Source of the DNA: Litomosoides sigmodontis
Lineage: Eukaryota; Nematoda; Chromadorea; Rhabditida; Onchocercidae
Reading direction: 5' to 3'
Assembly: GCA_963070105.1 (NCBI GenBank)
Contig: OY718803.1
Span: 9,653,823 to 9,717,822 of the forward strand
DNA: 64,000 nt
Each line of letters starts with the position of its first letter. Position 1 is the stretch's first letter. This document shows, piece by piece, positions 23,611 to 36,449 of the stretch. The notes under the pieces were generated by a model. The model was not told where the DNA came from. It made no database searches and saw nothing but the letters and a program-made list of their open reading frames with translations. The position numbers and the translations under genes were made by a program.

Positions 23611-25694
23611 GGTTTAATTACCCAAGTTTGAGGTAATTGAGTGTTTCGGCCCAGAGTTTCGGCTTCTGTGGCTTGAAGAAAAATTTTGGAACGTCCTGCT
23701 ATATAGCGGGGCAACATAACATTGCTTAGGAGTCATCGTAGAAAGGACGTTGCACGGTACATGTCGATCACGTTTCAATATTGCTTAGGAGTCATCGTAG
23801 AACGGACGCTGCACGGCACACGTCGATCACGTTTCCTTCAACATTGCATGCGAGCAGGTGCTTTTGCAACTTGCATTCCTTCAATAACAATCCACCGATC
23901 GCTGGATGCAGCACAACCATACCTACACGATGCGGATGAGGTCGTCGGTTTAATTACCCAAGTTTGAGGTAATTGAGTGTTTCGGCCCAGAGTTTCGGCT
24001 TCTGTGGCTTGAAGAAAAATTTTGGAACGTCCTGCTATATAGCGGGGCAACATAACACTGCTTAGGAGTCATCGTAGAACGGACGTTGCACGGCACACGT
24101 CGATCACGTTTCAATATTGCTTAGGAGTCATCGTAGAACGGACGCTGCACGGCACACGTCGATCACGTTTCCTTCAACATTGCATGCGAGCAGGTGCTTT
24201 TGCAACTTGCATTCCTTCAATAACAATCCACCGATCGCTGGATGCAGCACAACCATACCTACACGATGCGGATGAGGTCGTCGGTTTAATTACCCAAGTT
24301 TGAGGTAATTGAGTGTTTCGGCCCAGAGTTTCGGCTTCTGTGGCTTGAAGAAAAATTTTGGAACGTCCTGCTATATAGCGGGGCAACATAACACTGCTTA
24401 GGAGTCATCGTAGAACGGACGTTGCACGGCACACGTCGATCACGTTTCAATATTGCTTAGGAGTCATCGTAGAACGGACGCTGCACGGCACACGTCGATC
24501 ACGTTTCCTTCAACATTGCATGCGAGCAGGTGCTTTTGCAACTTGCATTCCTTCAATAACAATCCACCGATCGCTGGATGCAGCACAACCATACCTACAC
24601 GATGCGGATGAGGTCGTCGGTTTAATTACCCAAGTTTGAGGTAATTGAGTGTTTCGGCCCAGAGTTTCGGCTTCTGTGGCTTGAAGAAAAATTTTGGAAC
24701 GTCCTGCTATATAGCGGGGCAACATAACATTGCTTAGGAGTCATCGTAGAAAGGACGTTGCACGGTACATGTCGATCACGTTTCAATATTGCTTAGGAGT
24801 CATCGTAGAACGGACGCTGCACGGCACACGTCGATCACGTTTCCTTCAACATTGCATGCGAGCAGGTGCTTTTGCAACTTGCATTCCTTCAATAACAATC
24901 CACCGATCGCTGGATGCAGCACAACCATAACTACACGATGCGCATGAGGTCGTCGGTTTAATTACCCAAGTTTGAGGTAATTGAGTGTTTCGGCCCAGAG
25001 TTTCGGCTTCTGTGGCTTGAAGAAAAATTTTGGAACGTCCTGCTATATAGCGGGGCAACATAACATTGCTTAGGAGTCATCGTAGAAAGGACGTTGCACG
25101 GTACATGTCGATCACGTTTCAATATTGCTTAGGAGTCATCGTAGAACGGACGCTGCACGGCACACGTCGATCACGTTTCCTTCAACATTCCTTCAATAAC
25201 AATCCACCGATCGCTGGATGCAGCACAACCATACCTACACGATGCGGATGAGGTCGTCGGTTTAATTACCCAAGTTTGAGGTAATTGAGTGTTTCGGCCC
25301 AGAGTTTCGGCTTCTGTGGCTTGAAGAAAAATTTTGGAACGTCCTGCTATATAGCGGGACAACATAATATTGCTTAGGAGTCATCGTAGAAAGGACGTTG
25401 CACGGTACATGTCGATCACGTTTCAATATTGCTTAGGAGTCATCGTAGAACGGACGCTGCACGGCACACGTCGATCACGTTTCCTTCAACATTGCATGCG
25501 AGCAGGTGCTTTTGCAACTTGCATTCCTTCAATAACAATCCACCGATCGCTGGATGCAGCACAACCATACCTACACGATGCGGATGAGGTCGTCGGTTTA
25601 ATTACCCAAGTTTGAGGTAATTGAGTGTTTCGGCCCAGAGTTTCGGCTTCTGTGGCTTGAAGAAAAATTTTGGAACGTCCTGCTATATAGCGGG
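23611..25694 (+). ncRNA. SL1: SL1 RNA genes, block between 5S copies 11 and 12 (7 copies)
   Basis: Starts at 23611, 23947, 24283, 24619, 24955, 25259 and 25595, matching the block at 5817 onward in spacing and in every variant I compared. Confidence 0.95.
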
Positions 25695-25876
25695 GCAACA
25701 TAACATTGTTTAGGAGTCATCGTAGAAAGGACGTTGCACGGTACATGTCGATCACGTTTCCGTCAAGATGATATGCCAACGTGGGACACTAAATAGTGAT
25801 TACAAAATGGCGGTATTACAAAGGAAAAGGGCGGTAGTACAAAAGGAATGTTATCTAGCCATTTAACGACGTAAGT

Positions 25877-25994
25877 GTCTACGACCATACCACGTTGAAA
25901 GCACGACATCTCGTCCGATCTGTCAAGTTAAGCAACGTTGGGCCTGGTTAGTACTTGGATCGGAGACGGCCTGGGAATCCCAGGTGTTGTAGAC
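25877..25994 (+). rRNA. 5S rRNA (copy 12, U2 type)
   Basis: U2-type copy, duplicate of the gene at 8083 (offset 17794). Confidence 0.96.
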
Positions 25995-26091
25995 ATCGTT
26001 TTTTGATTTTCCATCTAGTACTCCTGCGATAGCAATCCACCGATCGCTGGATGCAGCACAACCATAACTACACGATGCGCATGAGGTCGTC

Positions 26092-28415
26092 GGTTTAATT
26101 ACCCAAGTTTGAGGTAATTGAGTGTTTCGGCCCAGAGTTTCGGCTTCTGTGGCTTGAAGAAAAATTTTGGAACGTCCTGCTATATAGCGGGGCAACATAA
26201 CATTGCTTAGGAGTCATCGTAGAAAGGACGTTGCACGGTACATGTCGATCACGTTTCAATATTGCTTAGGAGTCATCGTAGAACGGACGCTGCACGGCAC
26301 ACGTCGATCACGTTTCCTTCAACATTCCTTCAATAACAATCCACCGATCGCTGGATGCAGCACAACCATACCTACACGATGCGGATGAGGTCGTCGGTTT
26401 AATTACCCAAGTTTGAGGTAATTGAGTGTTTCGGCCCAGAGTTTCGGCTTCTGTGGCTTGAAGAAAAATTTTGGAACGTCCTGCTATATAGCGGGGCAAC
26501 ATAACATTGCTTAGGAGTCATCGTAGAATGGACGTTGCACGGCACACGTCGATCACGTTTCAATATTGCTTAGGAGTCATCGTAGAACGGACGCTGCACG
26601 GCACACGTCGATCACGTTTCCTTCAACATTGCATGCGAGCAGGTGCTTTTGCAACTTGCATTCCTTCAATAACAATCCACCGATCGCTGGATGCAGCACA
26701 ACCATACCTACACGATGCGGATGAGGTCGTCGGTTTAATTACCCAAGTTTGAGGTAATTGAGTGTTTCGGCCCAGAGTTTCGGCTTCTGTGGCTTGAAGA
26801 AAAATTTTGGAACGTCCTGCTATATAGCGGGGCAACATAACATTGTTTAGGAGTCATCGTAGAAAGGACGTTGCACGGTACATGTCGATCACGTTTCAAT
26901 ATTGCTTAGGAGTCATCGTAGAACGGACGCTGCACGGCACACGTCGATCACGTTTCCTTCAACATTCCTTCAATAGCAATCCACCGATCGCTGGATGCAG
27001 CACAACCATAACTACACGATGCGGATGAGGTCGTCGGTTTAATTACCCAAGTTTGAGGTAATTGAGTGTTTCGGCCCAGAGTTTCGGCTTCTGTGGCTTG
27101 AAGAAAAATTTTGGAACGTCCTGCTATATAGCGGGGCAACATAACATTGTTTAGGAGTCATCGTAGAAAGGACGTTGCACGGTACATGTCGATCACGTTT
27201 CAATATTGCTTAGGAGTCATCGTAGAACGGACGCTGCACGGCACACGTCGATCACGTTTCCTTCAACATTGCATGCGAGCAGGTGCTTTTGCAACTTGCA
27301 TTCCTTCAATAACAATCCACCGATCGCTGGATGCAGCACAACCATAACCACACGATGCGCATGAGGTCGTCGGTTTAATTACCCAAGTTTGAGGTAATTG
27401 AGTGTTTCGGCCCAGAGTTTCGGCTTCTGTGGCTTGAAGAAAAATTTTGGAACGTCCTGCTATATAGCGGGGCAACATAACATTGCTTAGGAGTCATCGT
27501 AGAAAGGACGTTGCACGGTACATGTCGATCACGTTTCAATATTGCTTAGGAGTCATCGTAGAACGGACGCTGCACGATACACGTCGATCACGTTTCCTTC
27601 AACATTGCATGCGAGCAGGTGCTTTTGCAACTTGCATTCCTTCAATAACAATCCACCGATCGCTGGATGCAGCACAACCATACCTACACGATGCGGATGA
27701 GGTCGTCGGTTTAATTACCCAAGTTTGAGGTAATTGAGTGTTTAGGCCCAGAGTTTCGGCTTCTGTGGCTTGAAGAAAAATTTTGGAACGTCCTGCTATA
27801 TAGCGGGGCAACATAACATTGTTTAGGAGTCATCGTAGAAAGGACGTTGCACGGTACATGTCGATCACGTTTCAATATTGCTTAGGAGTCATCGTAGAAC
27901 GGACGCTGCACGGCACACGTCGATCACGTTTCCTTCAACATTCCTTCAATAGCAATCCACCGATCGCTGGATGCAGCACAACCATAACTACACGATGCGG
28001 ATGAGGTCGTCGGTTTAATTACCCAAGTTTGAGGTAATTGAGTGTTTCGGCCCAGAGTTTCGGCTTCTGTGGCTTGAAGAAAAATTTTGGAACGTCCTGC
28101 TATATAGCGGGGCAACATAACATTGTTTAGGAGTCATCGTAGAAAGGACGTTGCACGGTACATGTCGATCACGTTTCAATATTGCTTAGGAGTCATCGTA
28201 GAACGGACGCTGCACGGCACACGTCGATCACGTTTCCTTCAACATTCCTTCAATAACAATCCACCGATCGCTGGATGCAGCACAACCATACCTACACGAT
28301 GCGGATGAGGTCGTCGGTTTAATTACCCAAGTTTGAGGTAATTGAGTGTTTCGGCCCAGAGTTTCGGCTTCTGTGGCTTGAAGAAAAATTTTGGAACGTC
28401 CTGCTATATAGCGGG
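26092..28415 (+). ncRNA. SL1: SL1 RNA genes, block between 5S copies 12 and 13 (8 copies)
   Basis: Starts at 26092, 26396, 26732, 27036, 27372, 27708, 28012 and 28316. 27708 has the position-37 A variant. This is the clean counterpart of the error-rich 8.8-10.5 kb stretch, with one extra 336-bp unit (26507-26842). Confidence 0.95.
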
Positions 28416-28597
28416 GCAACATAACATTGTTTAGGAGTCATCGTAGAAAGGACGTTGCACGGTACATGTCGATCACGTTTCCGTCAAGATGATATGCCAA
28501 CGTGGGACACTAAATAGTGATTACAAAATGGCGGTATTACAAAGGAAAAGGGCGGTAGTACAAAAGGAATGTTATCTAGCCATTTAACGACGTAAGT

Positions 28598-28715
28598 GCC
28601 TACGACCATACCACGTTGAAAGCACGACATCTCGTCCGATCTGTCAAGTTAAGCAACGTTGGGCCTGGTTAGTACTTGGATCGGAGACGGCCTGGGAATC
28701 CCAGGTGTTGTAGAC
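28598..28715 (+). rRNA. 5S rRNA (copy 13, C2 type)
   Basis: C2-type copy, full length. Serves as the clean counterpart of the damaged copy at 10472. Confidence 0.96.
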
Positions 28716-28812
28716 ATCGTTTTTTGATTTTCCATCTAGTACTCCTGCGATAGCAATCCACCGATCGCTGGATGCAGCACAACCATAACTACACGATGCG
28801 CATGAGGTCGTC

Positions 28813-29552
28813 GGTTTAATTACCCAAGTTTGAGGTAATTGAGTGTTTCGGCCCAGAGTTTCGGCTTCTGTGGCTTGAAGAAAAATTTTGGAACGTCCTG
28901 CTATATAGCGGGGCAACATAACATTGTTTAGGAGTCATCGTAGAAAGGACGTTGCACGGTACATGTCGATCACGTTTCAATATTGCTTAGGAGTCATCGT
29001 AGAACGGACGCTGCACGGCACACGTCGATCACGTTTCCTTCAACATTGCATGCGAGCAGGTGCTTTTGCAACTTGCATTCCTTCAATAACAATCCACCGA
29101 TCGCTGGATGCAGCACAACCATAACTACACGATGCGCATGAGGTCGTCGGTTTAATTACCCAAGTTTGAGGTAATTGAGTGTTTCGGCCCAGAGTTTCGG
29201 CTTCTGTGGCTTGAAGAAAAATTTTGGAACGTCCTGCTATATAGCGGGGCAACATAACATTGCTTAGGAGTCATCGTAGAAAGGACGTTGCACGGTACAT
29301 GTAGATCACGTTTCAATATTGCTTAGGAGTCATCGTAGAACGGACGCTGCACGGCACACGTCGATCACGTTTCCTTCAACATTCCTTCAATAACAATCCA
29401 CCGATCGCTGGATGCAGCACAACCATACCTACACGATGCGGATGAGGTCGTCGGTTTAATTACCCAAGTTTGAGGTAATTGAGTGTTTCGGCCCAGAGTT
29501 TCGGCTTCTGTGGCTTGAAGAAAAATTTTGGAACGTCCTGCTATATAGCGGG
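28813..29552 (+). ncRNA. SL1: SL1 RNA genes, block between 5S copies 13 and 14 (3 copies)
   Basis: Starts at 28813, 29149 and 29453. 29149 and 29453 correspond to 261 and 565 at the left edge of the window. Confidence 0.95.
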
Positions 29553-29734
29553 ACAACATAATATTGCTTAGGAGTCATCGTAGAACGGACGCTGCACGAT
29601 ACATGTTGATCACGTTTCCGTCAAGATGATATGCCAACGTGGGACACTAAATAGTGATTACAAAATGGCGGTATTACAAAGGAAAAGGGCGGTAGTACAA
29701 AAGGAATGTTATCTAGCCATTTAACGACGTAAGT

Positions 29735-29852
29735 GCCTACGACCATACCACGTTGAAAGCACGACATCTCGTCCGATCTGTCAAGTTAAGCAACGTTGGG
29801 CCTGGTTAGTACTTGGATCGGAGACGGCCTGGGAATCCCAGGTGTTGTAGAC
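29735..29852 (+). rRNA. 5S rRNA (copy 14, C2 type)
   Basis: C2-type copy, duplicate of the gene at 847 (offset 28888). Confidence 0.96.
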
Positions 29853-29949
29853 ATCGTTTTTTGATTTTCCATCTAGTACTCCTGCGATAGCAATCCACCG
29901 ATCGCTGGATGCAGCACAACCATAACTACACGATGCGCATGAGGTCGTC

Positions 29950-31057
29950 GGTTTAATTACCCAAGTTTGAGGTAATTGAGTGTTTCGGCCCAGAGTTTCG
30001 GCTTCTGTGGCTTGAAGAAAAATTTTGGAACGTCCTGCTATATAGCGGGGCAACATAACATTGCTTAGGAGTCATCGTAGAAAGGACGTTGCACGGTACA
30101 TGTCGATCACGTTTCAATATTGCTTAGGAGTCATCGTAGAACGGACGCTGCACGATACACGTCGATCACGTTTCCTTCAACATTGCATGCGAGCAGGTGC
30201 TTTTGCAACTTGCATTCCTTCAATAACAATCCACCGATCGCTGGATGCAGCACAACCATAACCACACGATGCGCATGAGGTCGTCGGTTTAATTACCCAA
30301 GTTTGACGTAATTGAGTGTTTCGGCCCAGAGTTTCGGCTTCTGTGGCTTGAAGAAAAATTTTGGAACGTCCTGCTATATAGCGGGGCAACATAACATTGC
30401 TTAGGAGTCATCGTAGAAAGGACGTTGCACGGTACATGTCGATCACGTTTCAATATTGCTTAGGAGTCATCGTAGAACGGACGCTGCACGATACACGTCG
30501 ATCACGTTTCCTTCAACATTGCATGCGAGCAGGTGCTTTTGCAACTTGCATTCCTTCAATAACAATCCACCGATCGCTGGATGCAGCACAACCATAACCA
30601 CACGATGCGCATGAGGTCGTCGGTTTAATTACCCAAGTTTGACGTAATTGAGTGTTTCGGCCCAGAGTTTCGGCTTCTGTGGCTTGAAGAAAAATTTTGG
30701 AACGTCCTGCTATATAGCGGGGCAACATAACATTGCTTAGGAGTCATCGTAGAATGGACGTTGCACGGCACACGTCGATCACGTTTCAATATTGCTTAGG
30801 AGTCATCGTAGAACGGACGCTGCACGGCACACGTCGATCACGTTTCCTTCAACATTGCATGCGAGCAGGTGCTTTTGCAACTTGCATTCCTTCAATAACA
30901 ATCCACCGATCGCTGGATGCAGCACAACCATACCTACACGATGCGGATGAGGTCGTCGGTTTAATTACCCAAGTTTGACGTAATTGAGTGTTTCGGCCCA
31001 GAGTTTCGGCTTCTGTGGCTTGAAGAAAAATTTTGGAACGTCCTGCTATATAGCGGG
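29950..31057 (+). ncRNA. SL1: SL1 RNA genes, block between 5S copies 14 and 15 (4 copies)
   Basis: Starts at 29950, 30286, 30622 and 30958. The last three all have the G22C leader change. Relative to the block at 1062, one 336-bp G22C unit has been added. Confidence 0.95.
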
Positions 31058-31239
31058 GCAACATAACATTGTTTAGGAGTCATCGTAGAAAGGACGTTGC
31101 ACGGTACATGTCGATCACGTTTCCGTCAAGATGATATGCCAACGTGGGACACTAAATAGTGATTACAAAATGGCGGTATTACAAAGGAAAAGGGCGGTAG
31201 TACAAAAGGAATGTTATCTAGCCATTTAACGACGTAAGT

Positions 31240-31357
31240 GCCTACGACCATACCACGTTGAAAGCACGACATCTCGTCCGATCTGTCAAGTTAAGCAACG
31301 TTGGGCCTGGTTAGTACTTGGATCGGAGACGGCCTGGGAATCCCAGGTGTTGTAGAC
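31240..31357 (+). rRNA. 5S rRNA (copy 15, C2 type)
   Basis: C2-type copy, duplicate of the gene at 2016 (offset 29224, one 336-bp unit more than the preceding pair). Confidence 0.96.
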
Positions 31358-31454
31358 ATCGTTTTTTGATTTTCCATCTAGTACTCCTGCGATAGCAATC
31401 CACCGATCGCTGGATGCAGCACAACCATAACTACACGATGCGCATGAGGTCGTC

Positions 31455-32498
31455 GGTTTAATTACCCAAGTTTGAGGTAATTGAGTGTTTCGGCCCAGAG
31501 TTTCGGCTTCTGTGGCTTGAAGAAAAATTTTGGAACGTCCTGCTATATAGCGGGGCAACATAACACTGCTTAGGAGTCATCGTAGAAAGGACGTTGCACG
31601 GTACATGTCGATCACGTTTCAATATTGCTTAGGAGTCATCGTAGAACGGACGCTGCACGGCACACGTCGATCACGTTTCCTTCAACATTGCATGCGAGCA
31701 GGTGCTTTTGCAACTTGCATTCCTTCAATAACAATCCACCGATCGCTGGATGCAGCACAACCATAACTACACGATGCGCATGAGGTCGTCGGTTTAATTA
31801 CCCAAGTTTGAGGTAATTGAGTGTTTCGGCCCAGAGTTTCGGCTTCTGTGGCTTGAAGAAAAATTTTGGAACGTCCTGCTATATAGCGGGGCAACATAAC
31901 ATTGCTTAGGAGTCATCGTAGAAAGGACGTTGCACGGTACATGTAGATCACGTTTCAATATTGCTTAGGAGTCATCGTAGAACGGACGCTGCACGGCACA
32001 CGTCGATCACGTTTCCTTCAACATTCCTTCAATAACAATCCACCGATCGCTGGATGCAGCACAACCATACCTACACGATGCGGATGAGGTCGTCGGTTTA
32101 ATTACCCAAGTTTGAGGTAATTGAGTGTTTCGGCCCAGAGTTTCGGCTTCTGTGGCTTGAAGAAAAATTTTGGAACGTCCTGCTATATAGCGGGGCAACA
32201 TAACATTGCTTAGGAGTCATCGTAGAAAGGACGTTGCACGGTACATGTCGATCACGTTTCAATATTGCTTAGGAGTCATCGTAGAACGGACGCTGCACGG
32301 CACACGTCGATCACGTTTCCTTCAACATTCCTTCAATAACAATCCACCGATCGCTGGATGCAGCACAACCATACCTACACGATGCGGATGAGGTCGTCGG
32401 TTTAATTACCCAAGTTTGAGGTAATTGAGTGTTTCGGCCCAGAGTTTCGGCTTCTGTGGCTTGAAGAAAAATTTTGGAACGTCCTGCTATATAGCGGG
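31455..32498 (+). ncRNA. SL1: SL1 RNA genes, block between 5S copies 15 and 16 (4 copies)
   Basis: Starts at 31455, 31791, 32095 and 32399, consensus leaders, matching 2231-3175. Confidence 0.95.
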
Positions 32499-32680
32499 AC
32501 AACATAATATTGCTTAGGAGTCATCGTAGAACGGACGCTGCACGATACATGTTGATCACGTTTCCGTCAAGATGATATGCCAACGTGGGACACTAAATAG
32601 TGATTACAAAATGGCGGTATTACAAAGGAAAAGGGCGGTAGTACAAAAGGAATGTTATCTAGCCATTTAACGACGTAAGT

Positions 32681-32798
32681 GCCTACGACCATACCACGTT
32701 GAAAGCACGACATCTCGTCCGATCTGTCAAGTTAAGCAACGTTGGGCCTGGTTAGTACTTGGATCGGAGACGGCCTGGGAATCCCAGGTGTTGTAGAC
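32681..32798 (+). rRNA. 5S rRNA (copy 16, C2 type)
   Basis: C2-type copy that matches both the gene at 3457 and the gene at 11947 in their duplicated blocks. Confidence 0.96.
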
Positions 32799-32895
32799 AT
32801 CGTTTTTTGATTTTCCATCTAGTACTCCTGCGATAGCAATCCACCGATCGCTGGATGCAGCACAACCATAACTACACGATGCGCATGAGGTCGTC

Positions 32896-35251
32896 GGTTT
32901 AATTACCCAAGTTTGAGGTAATTGAGTGTTTCGGCCCAGAGTTTCGGCTTCTGTGGCTTGAAGAAAAATTTTGGAACGTCCTGCTATATAGCGGGGCAAC
33001 ATAACATTGCTTAGGAGTCATCGTAGAAAGGACGTTGCACGGTACATGTCGATCACGTTTCAATATTGCTTAGGAGTCATCGTAGAACGGACGCTGCACG
33101 GCACACGTCGATCACGTTTCCTTCAACATTGCATGCGAGCAGGTGCTTTTGCAACTTGCATTCCTTCAATAACAATCCACCGATCGCTGGATGCAGCACA
33201 ACCATAACCACACGATGCGCATGAGGTCGTCGGTTTAATTACCCAAGTTTGAGGTAATTGAGTGTTTCGGCCCAGAGTTTCGGCTTCTGTGGCTTGAAGA
33301 AAAATTTTGGAACGTCCTGCTATATAGCGGGGCAACATAACATTGCTTAGGAGTCATCGTAGAAAGGACGTTGCACGGTACATGTCGATCACGTTTCAAT
33401 ATTGCTTAGGAGTCATCGTAGAACGGACGCTGCACGATACACGTCGATCACGTTTCCTTCAACATTGCATGCGAGCAGGTGCTTTTGCAACTTGCATTCC
33501 TTCAATAACAATCCACCGATCGCTGGATGCAGCACAACCATACCTACACGATGCGGATGAGGTCGTCGGTTTAATTACCCAAGTTTGAGGTAATTGAGTG
33601 TTTAGGCCCAGAGTTTCGGCTTCTGTGGCTTGAAGAAAAATTTTGGAACGTCCTGCTATATAGCGGGGCAACATAACATTGTTTAGGAGTCATCGTAGAA
33701 AGGACGTTGCACGGTACATGTCGATCACGTTTCAATATTGCTTAGGAGTCATCGTAGAACGGACGCTGCACGGCACACGTCGATCACGTTTCCTTCAACA
33801 TTCCTTCAATAGCAATCCACCGATCGCTGGATGCAGCACAACCATAACTACACGATGCGGATGAGGTCGTCGGTTTAATTACCCAAGTTTGAGGTAATTG
33901 AGTGTTTCGGCCCAGAGTTTCGGCTTCTGTGGCTTGAAGAAAAATTTTGGAACGTCCTGCTATATAGCGGGGCAACATAACATTGTTTAGGAGTCATCGT
34001 AGAAAGGACGTTGCACGGTACATGTCGATCACGTTTCAATATTGCTTAGGAGTCATCGTAGAACGGACGCTGCACGGCACACGTCGATCACGTTTCCTTC
34101 AACATTGCATGCGAGCAGGTGCTTTTGCAACTTGCATTCCTTCAATAACAATCCACCGATCGCTGGATGCAGCACAACCATAACCACACGATGCGCATGA
34201 GGTCGTCGGTTTAATTACCCAAGTTTGAGGTAATTGAGTGTTTCGGCCCAGAGTTTCGGCTTCTGTGGCTTGAAGAAAAATTTTGGAACGTCCTGCTATA
34301 TAGCGGGGCAACATAACATTGCTTAGGAGTCATCGTAGAAAGGACGTTGCACGGTACATGTCGATCACGTTTCAATATTGCTTAGGAGTCATCGTAGAAC
34401 GGACGCTGCACGATACACGTCGATCACGTTTCCTTCAACATTGCATGCGAGCAGGTGCTTTTGCAACTTGCATTCCTTCAATAACAATCCACCGATCGCT
34501 GGATGCAGCACAACCATACCTACACGATGCGGATGAGGTCGTCGGTTTAATTACCCAAGTTTGAGGTAATTGAGTGTTTAGGCCCAGAGTTTCGGCTTCT
34601 GTGGCTTGAAGAAAAATTTTGGAACGTCCTGCTATATAGCGGGGCAACATAACATTGTTTAGGAGTCATCGTAGAAAGGACGTTGCACGGTACATGTCGA
34701 TCACGTTTCAATATTGCTTAGGAGTCATCGTAGAACGGACGCTGCACGGCACACGTCGATCACGTTTCCTTCAACATTCCTTCAATAGCAATCCACCGAT
34801 CGCTGGATGCAGCACAACCATAACTACACGATGCGGATGAGGTCGTCGGTTTAATTACCCAAGTTTGAGGTAATTGAGTGTTTCGGCCCAGAGTTTCGGC
34901 TTCTGTGGCTTGAAGAAAAATTTTGGAACGTCCTGCTATATAGCGGGGCAACATAACATTGTTTAGGAGTCATCGTAGAAAGGACGTTGCACGGTACATG
35001 TCGATCACGTTTCAATATTGCTTAGGAGTCATCGTAGAACGGACGCTGCACGGCACACGTCGATCACGTTTCCTTCAACATTCCTTCAATAACAATCCAC
35101 CGATCGCTGGATGCAGCACAACCATACCTACACGATGCGGATGAGGTCGTCGGTTTAATTACCCAAGTTTGAGGTAATTGAGTGTTTCGGCCCAGAGTTT
35201 CGGCTTCTGTGGCTTGAAGAAAAATTTTGGAACGTCCTGCTATATAGCGGG
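32896..35251 (+). ncRNA. SL1: SL1 RNA genes, block between 5S copies 16 and 17 (8 copies)
   Basis: Starts at 32896, 33232, 33568, 33872, 34208, 34544, 34848 and 35152. A 976-bp three-unit motif (336+336+304) ending at 33872 is immediately repeated, ending at 34848; its middle copies (33568 and 34544) both carry the position-37 A variant. Confidence 0.95.
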
Positions 35252-35433
35252 ACAACATAATATTGCTTAGGAGTCATCGTAGAACGGACGCTGCACGATA
35301 CATGTTGATCACGTTTCCGTCAAGATGATATGCCAACGTGGGACACTAAATAGTGATTACAAAATGGCGGTATTACAAAGGAAAAGGGCGGTAGTACAAA
35401 AGGAATGTTATCTAGCCATTTAACGACGTAAGT

Positions 35434-35551
35434 GCCTACGACCATACCACGTTGAAAGCACGACATCTCGTCCTATCTGTCAAGTTAAGCAACGTTGGGC
35501 CTGGTTAGTACTTGGATCGGAGACGGCCTGGGAATCCCAGGTGTTGTAGAC
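35434..35551 (+). rRNA. 5S rRNA (copy 17, C2 type with G41U)
   Basis: Carries the same position-41 G to U change as copy 8 and the same linked SL1 variant downstream; offset 21406. Confidence 0.93.
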
Positions 35552-35648
35552 ATCGTTTTTTGATTTTCCATCTAGTACTCCTGCGATAGCAATCCACCGA
35601 TCGCTGGATGCAGCACAACCATAACTACACGATGCGCATGAGGTCGTC

Positions 35649-36052
35649 AGTTTAATTACCCAAGTTTGAGGTAATTGAGTGTGTCGGCCCAGAGTTTCGG
35701 CTTCTGTGGCTTGAAGAAAAATTTTGGAACGTCCTGCTATATAGCGGGGCAACATAACATTGCTTAGGAGTCATCGTAGAAAGGACGTTGCACGGTACAT
35801 GTCGATCACGTTTCAATATTGCTTAGGAGTCATCGTAGAACGGACGCTGCACGGCACACGTCGATCACGTTTCCTTCAACATTCCTTCAATAACAATCCA
35901 CCGATCGCTGGATGCAGCACAACCATACCTACACGATGCGGATGAGGTCGTCGGTTTAATTACCCAAGTTTGAGGTAATTGAGTGTTTCGGCCCAGAGTT
36001 TCGGCTTCTGTGGCTTGAAGAAAAATTTTGGAACGTCCTGCTATATAGCGGG
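35649..36052 (+). ncRNA. SL1: SL1 RNA genes, block between 5S copies 17 and 18 (2 copies)
   Basis: Starts at 35649 and 35953. 35649 repeats the A1 start and GTGTGTCGG changes of 14243. Confidence 0.94.
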
Positions 36053-36234
36053 ACAACATAATATTGCTTAGGAGTCATCGTAGAACGGACGCTGCACGAT
36101 ACATGTTGATCACGTTTCCGTCAAGATGATATGCCAACGTGGGACACTAAATAGTGATTACAAAATGGCGGTATTACAAAGGAAAAGGGCGGTAGTACAA
36201 AAGGAATGTTATCTAGCCATTTAACGACGTAAGT

Positions 36235-36352
36235 GCCTACGACCATACCACGTTGAAAGCACGACATCTCGTCCGATCTGTCAAGTTAAGCAACGTTGGG
36301 CCTGGTTAGTACTTGGATCGGAGACGGCCTGGGAATCCCAGGTGTTGTAGAC
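36235..36352 (+). rRNA. 5S rRNA (copy 18, C2 type)
   Basis: C2-type copy, duplicate of copy 9. After it come 20 SL1 genes with no 5S, the longest such run in the window. Confidence 0.96.
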
Positions 36353-36449
36353 ATCGTTTTTTGATTTTCCATCTAGTACTCCTGCGATAGCAATCCACCG
36401 ATCGCTGGATGCAGCACAACCATAACTACACGATGCGCATGAGGTCGTC

